From Corynespora cassiicola (Eukaryota; Ascomycota; Dothideomycetes; Pleosporales; Corynesporascaceae): DNA of 64,000 nucleotides. The notes beneath the pieces are model-generated. The model did not search any database, had not been told where the DNA came from, and was given only the letters and a program-made list of their open reading frames with translations. This document shows, in pieces, positions 55,458 to 64,000 of this stretch. Both the position numbers and the translations under genes were made by a program. The stretch lies in NCBI GenBank assembly GCA_022059125.1, contig JAEUWY010000001.1:1364001-1428000 (forward strand), given 5' to 3'. How positions within the stretch are numbered: the stretch's first letter is position 1; every line of letters starts with the position of its first letter.

Positions 55458-56614
55458 TCACGGGCTCGGCTCCGGCGTCTGCATGCCAAACTTCCACACC
55501 GCTGCGCCGTGCAGGTCGAGCGAGAGCTTTGGCCGGCGTTCCTCCTTGCCCGCGATACCGTCCGTCCGCGCCGTGGCCATCAGCGACGACGAAGGCGACG
55601 ACGACGACGACGTGAAGCTGCACGCGCGCTGCATGTCCCGCATCATGTGCTGCACCATGTTCTCGGAGATGCGGAAGAGTCCGTAGTCCATGTCCTGAAG
55701 CATGCACATCTTGGTGCGCTCAATGTCCTGGGCGGAGAAGAGGGAGGCCCCGATGATGCGCGCCCAGCGGCTGTTGGACCGGCCGCGGTCGTCGAGGTAG
55801 CCGTGGGCAAGCACCAGGGCAGACAGAACGACGAGCTCGGGGGCCATGGCAGGCTGCTGTCGACAGAAGCTAAAGGGTGACAGGCGTGGGACACAAGCAT
55901 CGCGCCAAGAGCCGGCAAAGCGCTGGGAGAGAGCGTCCAGGATGCAGGCGGCAAAGGCAACCGTCTCGGTGGGCAGGTCGGCGCGCTCCAGAAAGCCCGT
56001 GACGACCGAGACGGAGGGCCGCTGGGACGATGCATTGAGCGGGACGAGGTGTGCAAGGTGCGTGGCGTATACTATTCATAGCCGGTTAGTCAGTGCTCAA
56101 TGGTGATACAGGCCCATCGGTGGCAAGGTGTGAAAGCGGTAATCACACCAGGACCATGGGCCGCTAGAAAGTATTGGCGGGTGGGGTGGGGAAAGGACTG
56201 AGGGAAAAAAAATAGGAAAAAAAGGAGAAATACGGCGGCGACGTCGGTGCCAAAGGCCAGCTTTGCCATGACGACAGGGCCGTATCTGCTCCACCGTTCA
56301 TGCAGGGGTCGCTGGTGCTCCGCTCCATGATCCGACGACGCCGAGGAGAGCACCGAGCACGTGATATGGGTGGGCGGCGGTAGCTAGGAGGTGGAGGTGG
56401 AGGTGGACTAACCTTGCAGTTCAGGGGCCTGGTCGACGACGGCCGTGGGGGGATTCACGGGAGGAATGTCGCAGGGCTGCGAGGGGGCCTCTTTGGCGGG
56501 CGGCGGCGTGGGCAGGTTGGACAGCGGGACGTAGCTCGCAAAGTACTGGTCCAGCTCTTCATCCGTCATGTCGCTGGTGATGCTGGCAACCGAGAGGGCG
56601 GGGGAGAAGTCCAT
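55458..56614 (-). CDS. Cyclin-domain protein (two exons, 271 aa)
   Basis: Exons 56413-56614 and 55458-56071 are separated by a 341-bp intron, long for this window. The N-terminal 67 residues are acidic and Pro-rich. The second exon holds the cyclin box: VVTGFLERADLPTETVAFAACILDALSQRF, APELVVLSALVLAHGYLDDRGRSNSRWARI and a helix ending DMDYGLFRIS. Related fungal cyclins include PCL/PHO80-type and Clg1-like partners of Pho85-class kinases; I cannot tell which. The long intron may hide a small extra exon. The C-terminal tail is Ser-rich. Confidence 0.78.
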
Positions 56615-57048
56615 GGCGGCGGGCAAGTCAAGAAGACGCAAAAGGAAACGGGCGGCCGAGGTGGTGGTGGGCGGACAGGAGCATGCCAGAGGGAGCGCAG
56701 AGGAGTCGTGGACGGGAGCAGAGACTGAGGCAGAGGGCGGGCGGGCGGGCGGAGCAAGCAGTGGGCTCGAGACGGCAGGCGCAGGGAGAAGAAGAAAAAG
56801 AGAGGTTCTCCAAGTAGGGCGACCAGGCCCTATATACGGACGGCGTCGCAGACAGGTACGGTGAAGCGGCTGACGTGCTTGGGTGCTGGGGTGCTTGTGC
56901 TCTGCTCTGCTCTGCATGGCCTGCCCGCCCACACACGCCCACGGCCACCACGCCCGCCCGCTACGCCCGCCATGCCCACCACGTCCGTCCGTAGTCTAGC
57001 CGTCGCGTCGCTCCTGGCCGCCGGCGCCCGTGCCACCACCACTCCCGC

Positions 57049-57082
57049 TCGCACCACTCGCACCACTCGCACCACTCGCACC
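57049..57082. repeat. Nine-bp tandem repeat (CGCACCACT)n
   Basis: About three and a half copies in tandem of CGCACCACT in an otherwise C-rich stretch. No gene context. Confidence 0.8.
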
Positions 57083-58208
57083 AGCGCATACCTAGCCACC
57101 TAGCTACCAGGCTACCAGGCTACCTGTTCCCTACACGCCCTTGGCGCGCCATGCAGTAGACTGCAGCCCGCCTAGGCACACGCAAAACACCACCACCGCG
57201 CCCGCTCTCTCCACCGCGTTCCCAATTTCCCATTCCCACTCCGCTCCCTCTCAGCCCACCGGTTCCGGGCGCCGCAGCGGCCGACCGGCGGGTGGAAGCC
57301 GGGTGCTGGCCTTTGCCTCCTTTCCTTTTCCTCTCTCCCTCGAGGCGGTCCCAGTGCCGGCCGGGGCGGGAGGGGGAAGGCTGCACACCTAATATGGCAC
57401 CCACAGGGCCAATCTAACCTTATCCCCAGAATCAATCTGGCACTCGGCCGGCTCGCCAGGCGTGCGATGGCAGATGCAGACCCGTCCGCCCGCCTGTCGC
57501 CGCCCATCTGGGCCGGGCCCTGCCATGACATGTTGACATGTGTATGCGTACACCTTGCACCAAAGCTTGACCATCTCGGCCGACTCCGTGCCCAGCGGCC
57601 CTGACTCTACCATGCCATGCTGGCCTGAGGCACGGATGCGAGCCCGAGGAGAAGGGTAGGGTGGATGCCGGAATGCATGGCTGGCAGGCTGGCAGGCAGG
57701 CAAGCTGGCAGAAAGCAGGACAGTCGTAGTCGTCTACCCATCCCGGCATGGGTTGGTTGGCCCTCCGTCTGCCTCTCTCGGTCGGCAAACAGACGAGGCA
57801 ATAATCAAGCCCACTTCCCTCCCCTAGCCTACCCACCCTACACGAACTCATGGTACACACTACCCACTGCTGGAAAATTCTCCAGTCAGTCCCTGCGCTT
57901 GCACTGCCGCTGCTCTTTTGCCTCACACCACACACACACGCACTACCCTAGCGCTCCGCTACCCTCCATCTCCGATCCGCTCGTTTCGTTTCGTCTCGTC
58001 TCGTCTCGCCTCGCGGCCCACAAACCACCCCCCAAAAAATCACAATTCCCTCCGTATTGCACCTAACCCTAACCTACCGATTCGCGCGCGAAACCCCACA
58101 ATACTGCCCCCGATCCGCCCCTCAAACGCCGCTTCTCCTCTTCCGTCCTCGGGCCTCGCCAAGCTACGCCGGGTACGCGGGCGGACGGTATGCCGTATGC
58201 GCGTATCG

Positions 58209-58335
58209 CTGCTGTGCTGTGCTGTGCTGTGCTGTGCTGCGTCCGTAATGGCGGTGAAGCGGTGCGGTGCCATGTACGGTACCGATACATGAGTGTCTGT
58301 GCCTGTCTGTGCTTTGCTGTGCTGTGCTGTGCAGT
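58209..58335. repeat. Interrupted GCTGT microsatellite
   Basis: Tandem GCTGT units occur at about 58209-58238 and again at about 58306-58331. Length variability is expected. Confidence 0.8.
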
Positions 58336-58684
58336 GGCGGACGGACAGGCAGACGGGGGGCGCTCAACACCGCTCATGATGACGGCTTGCGCTGCGGGCC
58401 TGAGAATCTGACCGTGGGCGTTGAGCGCGTGCTGTTTCTAGCTAGGTGGGGAGGGAGCTGGGGAGGGAGCTGAGGGAGGGAGGGAGCTGGGCACAGCTAT
58501 TAGCAAGCAGAGGTAAAGAATAGCGCTCCAATAAAAGGGCGGGATGCATTCCGCGGGGCCAAGCCAGAGAATATGACATTCCTACCGCGAACTGAGCGGT
58601 TTCCGGTTCTGACCATGGCGCGCTGGGGGGAGGGCTGATGCGGTCAGGGAGGGAGGGCTACATGACGGTGTGGACATTCAAGTA

Positions 58685-58761
58685 GAACATGCAAAAATCA
58701 CACGCGGACTGGAGTCCTATATTCAAGAGGACCCCAGTCCGCGTGTGATTTTTGCATGTTC
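58685..58761. repeat. Near-perfect inverted repeat: 34-bp arms, 9-nt loop
   Basis: Arm one (58685-58718) begins GAACATGCAAAAATCACACG and ends GGAGTCCT. Arm two (58728-58761) is its reverse complement with one mismatch. The loop is ATATTCAAG. A transcript would fold into a long stable hairpin. Confidence 0.95.
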
Positions 58762-59486
58762 AATCTGAATAGCTACAAGCTACTTGGGTTGAGGTTCCCG
58801 CCTTACAGCCTCTCGATGCAAGTCCACGGCACACGCTCGCACGCGGACTTGTGACTTGTAACCCTTGGGCGCGAACCGGTTGGCTGTCCATCGCCTATTC
58901 ACCATTGTCCCATTGCATCATTCTCCCACCCACACACCTCACAAGCGCCCTCGGGATCTGCTAGGGCAAGGCGGGCGGCTGAGGGGATGTCGTGCTCTGA
59001 CGAGTTTCTTAGTCACGCAGCGCAGTGTAGATACACATATCTGGGCATCATCACTGACAAACAGACTTCGCACCAGAGGCCAAAAAACGTCAGAAGAAAA
59101 AAAACAAATAAGCATTCTTTATGTAAACCTCAAAACAAACGACAGGATCCTCAACACCACGCTCCTCTATCATGTCTTTCAAAGAGCAGAGCAGAGCAGA
59201 AAGGAAAAAAACCCCTCAAGATCGCATAGCCCAAGTCAAGCAGCAACAGCATAAGAAGAGAAGAGAAGAAAAAAAAAGGTTAGAGTGAGACGGCTACACT
59301 ACAAATTCGATAGCCTTTAACCTCCTGTTTTTGTCACCGCTCCTCCATATCATAAAATGCCTGTCCGCCTATCCACCTCCTAGGCCAAAAAATCCAACAC
59401 TTTCTCTCCTCTCAACTGCACTGCAAGCAAATCTCTATCCAGCTAAAGAAAAAGCCCGCTCCCAGCTTATCAGAAAAAAAGCTGTC

Positions 59487-59531
59487 GCACACACACACAC
59501 ACACACATACGCACATACGCAACACACACAC
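59487..59531. repeat. CA microsatellite
   Basis: A run of CA dinucleotides interrupted by TACGCA units. Confidence 0.85.
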
Positions 59532-59810
59532 GTATCCGGCAAGGTCCCATAAGCAGTGAGTGGGGCACAGGCTAGCCCTCCGGATTCGGATCAAAGGCCT
59601 AGCCCGCGCCCACCTCGCCCGCCCGCCCGCCAGCCTTCATAACAATTCCCCCCCCTTCTTTCGGCGTCATTGTTTCAGCACAAGTCCGCTCCCCCCCCTT
59701 CCCGCCTCCCAACACATGCAATTGACTACTTGTATCTTTTTTCATAGGGTTCGGAAGTGGATAGGAAGGAAGGGCGGAGAGGGCTACCTGACCAAAAGTG
59801 AAGGTCGCCT

Positions 59811-60730
59811 CTACTGCGCTTTCTTGGGAACAGCACCCTGCTGCCCTCCGACGTAGCGGCGGATGTCGGTCGCGTCGGCGGCCTGGCGGATGATGTTCTT
59901 GAACGTGGCCCAACCCTGCCTGGCGGCGGGGGGAGTGCTCTGGTTGGCCACCTGGGCGTCGACGCGGGCAGTCAGCTGGGTGATGGCACCCTGGACGAAG
60001 CTGCTCTGGGCGTAGCGGGCGCGGAAGAAGACGGTGTAGATGACGATAAGGATCCACGAGCCCCTCTGGAAAAGCAGGGCAGATCCAAAGACGCGGAACC
60101 ACAGGGCAATCTCGAGGATGGCGACGAGCGTCATGCTGCCGTCGTAGTACTCCTTGACGAACCTGCCAATCTGGTCCGAGAGGGCAGAGGGCGCGGGCTT
60201 GGCGCCGGGCTGAGCTCCCGCGGGCGGTGGCTGGATGGTGGGGAGCAGGTTGGAGCGCACATAGGTTGCGACATGGAACACAGAGTAGACGGCAAAGGGA
60301 AGGATGGCCAGAGGGACCTGGCGCGAGAACAGCCACACGAGGGCCATGACTGCGCGGCGTACCGTTAGCTGGCGCGGACAATGGAGCTGGAATTGGCCGG
60401 GCGGCAGCCGGCGGGGTACGACTTACTCAGGTACTGCACATTCTCATCAGTCGCGAGCGCAAAGATGCCGCTCTGCTTGCCCGCCCTCATGCGAGCGCGG
60501 TATGCCTTGTAGACGACGATGCCGTAGGTGACGCAGGCCGACAAAAAGGCCACGCGGTACGAGAAGGTGGCCCATCGCGACGAGGCGTTGAAGGTTATGT
60601 ACGACAGCGAGTATCGCAGCGTGGCGAGCAGCAGCGACACATGGCCGACGAACCATGCAAACTGCAGCGTCTGGGCAAGGGCCGCGAGGCGCTGGCCGAG
60701 CGGGAGGGAGGAGTTGGGCGGCGGGGCCAT
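59811..60730 (-). CDS. TMEM33/Pom33 family ER and nuclear-envelope membrane protein
   Basis: Exons 60427-60730 and 59811-60349 with a 77-bp intron give 280 aa. The family starts with LGQRLAALAQTLQFAWFVGHVSLLLATLRYSL, and four hydrophobic segments are spread across the protein, two in each exon (FLSACVTYGIVVYKAYRAR; MALVWLFSRQVPLAILPFAVYSVFHVATY). The C-terminal region FRARYAQSSFVQGAITQL and a basic PKKAQ end fit fungal Pom33/Per33/Tts1 proteins, which shape ER tubules and help place nuclear pore complexes. The first exon ATG starts with a short Pro/Ser tail. Confidence 0.9.
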
Positions 60731-61781
60731 GATGGCGGACTGCGAGCTGAGAGTCGTGTGCGTGCGAGGGGCGTGGGTGTCGATGTCTGGAGGTAGCTTG
60801 GGTGCGACTTGGCTGTCAGCAGGGGAGCTCAATAAAGGTGGTGCAGAGGGCCAATGCAGGTTGTGGATAGGTGTGCAGGCAGGCGAGGGAGGTTTGGAGG
60901 GTGGGCGGAGGTGCAATCTGTCATGAGCACCAAGGTCGGTGGCTGGTGGGTGGTGCGCACGCGGGACCCGCGAGCCGAAGCTGCCTTGCCAGGTACTCAC
61001 CTGTGACGGTCGTCGAGAGAGGGGACAGCGGGCGGGGAAGAAATGGCCACTTACGGGGTGCAAATGCGGTGCTGAGATGTCCAGACGAGGGCGGCGAGGC
61101 GGGGGACAAGGGCTTTGTATGCGGGCTGCAAGGCTGCAAGGCTCAGAAACCAGAAATTCGGCCTTTGGGCTGGTGACGAAATGCTTCACCAAGGCCGCAC
61201 GAGCCCCAAGTGAAATGGGCGCCGCGCACAAGCCGCCTAGCGCCCACCAAGCTCCCACACCCTGCCGATCATCGTCAGCCGCCATCATCACTCGCCACTG
61301 CACCGTCTAGCTACCTAGGCACGCTGCGTCCAACGTCTCGAGTCCACAAACGAAATTCACTACGACTAGGATGTGTGTAGAATACATGAAGGGAATCCAC
61401 CTGCATCCCACCCGCTCGCCCCATAACTACATCTGCCCATCTACTAGTAAATAGAGAGAAAAAAAAAGAGTAGTCGAAAGAGAAAAAAGAAAAGGAGCTA
61501 AGTGGAAGGAGTGCAATGCTGCTGGTATCAATCAACAACCGAAGCAACCTAAACCAATGAAGACACTGCTGTCCTTCACCAACCCCGGCCGCACCGTCGT
61601 ATTAGCCCGTTGCCGACAACACCCAGTGCAGTCGTCAAGCGGCATCAAATTAAACAAGGTCTGATAAAGGGGAAGAGACGAAGGAGGAAGACGCTTTTCG
61701 GGTGTGCGAGTCGTCGGTCGCGCAACGAGGATCCGGTGCCCAGGAGGCCGGCCAGGCTCGTTGGGCCCGTCAGGCCCGCCC
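60731..61781. other. Gap: promoter of TMEM33/Pom33 gene and 3' flank of septin gene
   Basis: 1.05 kb. An A-rich run lies at about 61459-61496. Short overlapping frames have no support. Confidence 0.4.
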
Positions 61782-63307
61782 TTAGCGGAGCGAAAATCCC
61801 TTTCTCTTGCCCTTCTCCTCGAGCGGCCGGCCCTGTTCGATCCGCGTCTTCTTCTCCTCGAGCTCCTGCCGTTGCCGCTCGAGCTGCTCCTTCATCTCCC
61901 TGTGTCGGGCGTACAGCTCCTCCTCGCTCTGGCGCAGCTTGCTCTCCTTCTCGGCCACCTTTTGCTGGAACACCATCTTCATCTCCATCTCCATCTTCTG
62001 GAGCTTGGCCTCGTGCAGCGAGCGCTCTTCCTCCTGCTTGACCGCAGGGTTGACCTCCTTGAACACGCTCGAATCCTGCTGCACACCCATGGCCGTGAGC
62101 TTGTCCGAGCGGTAGTTCTCGTACAGGAAGTTGTTGGTGTTCTCCTTGAGCTCCTCCATGTGCGTGCGGATGAGCATCTGGCGCAGCTTGACAAAGTCGC
62201 AGTGCTCCTCGTTGTCCACCTCGATGACGCCCCAGGGGTAGCTGCGGCCACGCACCTTGCGGCCGTCCGTCGTCGTCACCTCGGTGTTGGCACCGACCAC
62301 GGCGAAGGGCACCTTGGACATGATCTCGGCGTTCTCCGCAATCGTCTCCTCGTCGTCGAGCTCGTAGCGGGGGCCCTCGAATATCTGGATCTTGTGGTGG
62401 TTGATGTCGGCGAGGATCTGGGGAGTCAGTGGTATTCATCTCACGCCACACAGTTTCAACTTACACGCTGCTTGAAGGCGGTGATCTCCTCGTCGGTGAG
62501 GGTATCCGACTTGGCAATGACGGGGATCAGGTTGACCTTGGTGTGCAGCTTCTTCATAACCTCGACGTCCAGGGGCTTGAGCGAGTGACCCGTGGGTTGG
62601 ATGAAGAAGACGACGGCGTGGATGCGGTTGTCAACAATGTTCATGCGGTTGACCTTGTTCTCAGCGTCCAAGTAGGCATCGAAGCGCTGCTCAATGTTCT
62701 TAACAATGGGCTCCCACGATTCGTCATTGTTGATGAAGTCGCCGAAGCCGGGCGTGTCGACGACGGTCAGGCGCAGGCGAACACCGTTCTCCTCGATGTC
62801 GGCACTGATGGACTGGATCGAGACCGTCTTGGAGATGTCGAGACTCGGGGGCTTGCGCTCCTTGGGCGGGTACAGGGACGTGTTGAAGAGGGTGTTCACG
62901 AGAGTAGACTTGCCGAGGCCAGACTCGCCTGATGCTTGTTAGCCCACTGATCCTGGCTTCGCGCAATTGGAAGCACTGCTCCAAGATGACATACCAACTA
63001 CCATGACGTTGAAGTTGAAGCCCTTGCGCACACTCTTGCGGTGCCACTGGTTGGGCAGATTGGCGAAGCCAACGTATCCCGTGAGTTTCCTACGGACAAT
63101 GTTCTTCATATCGCTGGCGGCCTGGGCAGCAGCCTTGGGGTCTTTGGACGAGATGGTCTGCGGTGCCGGCTGGTTGGCGACGTTTGCCATGAGGGTGTTT
63201 GTGTCGACCAGCGGCGACCCGGAGGAAATGTCCGGGGGCGACGGGGAGGCACGCGTGGGAGCCGTGGGGGATGCGCCGTTGGATGCTGGCAAGTCTGGTA
63301 AGCCCAT
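61782..63307 (-). CDS. Septin, CDC3/AspB type (three exons)
   Basis: Exons 62995-63307, 62465-62928 and 61782-62417 (introns 66 and 47 bp) give 470 aa. After a Pro/Ser-rich head comes the polybasic [20 protein letters not shown], the membrane-lipid-binding region. The GTPase P-loop GESGLGKST lies at 105-113 and is completed by the first splice. Switch-like TPGFGD and the specificity motif AKSD follow. The septin unique element is in [15 protein letters not shown] to SILE-type C-terminal parts. A long coiled coil ([18 protein letters not shown] to [10 protein letters not shown]) ends the protein. Septins assemble into filaments at septa and hyphal tips. Upstream 5' UTR introns are possible. 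Confidence 0.95.
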
Positions 63308-64000
63308 GTCAACATGATTTATCGTGGTGGCCGTCTCCAGAAGCGGCAGCCACGCACGCACGGCCTGGCGGTCGGCGTTGCGGCAGGGGGGAGCCGTCGG
63401 GCGGCCTGCAGGGCGCTGCAATGGCCAAAACAGAGGGGATGGAGCTCCTTACCCATGGTGTTGGAGGGACTGCGGAGGCAGAGGGGATGGCGTCAAGTGA
63501 GAGGCTCCTGCAAAGCAAGCAAAGGGGTTAGCAACGGCTTCTGGGGAGGGCGTGGCGTGGGCTCGCGGCGACGTGCTGCAGGTTGCAGGCTGCTGGCGAC
63601 GGGCGGCCGACGGCAGTCAATTCGGGCAGCGCGACACGAGCCCAAAACCTGGAGAAATATGGTGAAACGGGTCGGAGGGAGGGGATGTGGGAGACGGAGC
63701 TGGCACGGCGTACCAGTCGGGTGTAGGCGTGCTCGGGGGCGAGAAGGGAGGCACACTCACGCAATGAGTCTGGCCGGACGATGGCGGCAGGCGGCGAGGA
63801 TGAGGGTTGGGAGGGCGTCGACGGAGGATGGGCGGTGTCTGGGTGCTGTCGTGGAGGAAAGCGTGGTGCGCTCGAAAGTCGCTGGAGGGAAAGGGGTCCG
63901 CGCAGGGATTGGGAGCAACGTCGAGAAATGGGCGCTAGGCCAGAAAATCCCCGCGTCGCTGGCAGCAGCAGAGATGCAACCACGGCGCGCGGCAGGCGGT
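63308..64000. other. Upstream region of the septin gene at the window end
   Basis: 693 bp, GC-rich. A minus-strand frame covers much of it but lacks an ATG start. It is probably promoter or 5' UTR of the septin gene. Confidence 0.4.

Larger units (their letters stand above)
56615..59810. other. Longest gap: 3.2 kb of low-complexity, non-coding-looking sequence
   Basis: Divergent open frames exist on all frames but none shows domain, splice or codon support. It holds several microsatellites, a striking hairpin at 58685-58761, and a smaller related stem at 58819-58851. The left end is the upstream region of the cyclin gene, and the right end the 3' flank of the TMEM33/Pom33 gene. Confidence 0.45.

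Noticed and set aside
55458..56071. Short extra intron inside the cyclin exon (before PAMAPELVV)
   Set aside because: A GT...CAG pair exists, but one choice is 38 bp and breaks frame and the others are too short; the exon is fully open without it.
58062..58078. Telomere-like CCTAACCCTAACC
   Set aside because: Only about two units; far too short for an internal telomere tract, and the sequence continues with genes on both sides.
63528..63983. Long minus frame upstream of the septin gene
   Set aside because: It opens with GTG, lacks an ATG, and matches low-complexity GC-rich sequence; probably septin 5' UTR or promoter.

Overview
The window is nuclear DNA from a filamentous ascomycete (Pezizomycotina; I favour Dothideomycetes, an inference from overall gene style only). 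The evidence is many short spliceosomal introns of about 47-90 bp with GT...AG ends and branch-like CTAAC/CTGAC motifs, mostly single-gene transcription units on both strands, an AT-rich repeat island with C-to-T (RIP-like) decay, and typical fungal genes (Srv2/CAP, mL44, a CDC3/AspB-type septin, glycogen phosphorylase, Pom33/TMEM33, UstYa-type oxidase). Exon structures were built by hand from splice signals, reading frame and family fit.

Left edge (about 0.36-4.7 kb): a nested transposon island. An outer TIR element flanked by TA holds a much fresher Fot1/pogo-like element, whose transposase frame has three CAA-to-TAA stops, and two 352-bp solo LTRs in opposite orientation. The 5-bp target duplications of these LTRs are swapped, the footprint of an inversion between them.

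6-16.6 kb: a pirin, a SAM methyltransferase-fold protein, an ADP-ribosylglycohydrolase, a small secreted protein, and then the most interesting locus: a four-exon UstYa/DUF3328-type gene diverging from a gene for a secreted repeat precursor. The precursor carries seven Gly/Lys/His-rich peptide copies separated by Kex2 sites and runs of X-Ala/X-Pro dipeptides, as in an alpha-factor-type or RiPP precursor. 16.6-20 kb is AT-rich and gene-poor apart from one small orphan gene.

20-35.5 kb: housekeeping genes (CAP/Srv2, MAK32-like kinase, a small membrane protein diverging from mitochondrial ribosomal protein mL44, a large pseudokinase, a secreted or membrane glycoprotein, a class V aminotransferase with a GC-AG intron). 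35.7-47 kb: several single-pass membrane proteins and orphan genes, with a GFA-domain protein and a BEM46/ABHD-type hydrolase among them. 48-63.3 kb: ketopantoate reductase-like protein, YIP1-family protein, glycogen phosphorylase, a cyclin, Pom33/TMEM33 and a septin, separated by long GC-rich spacers with microsatellites and one near-perfect 34-bp hairpin. No tRNA, rRNA or CRISPR was recognised.
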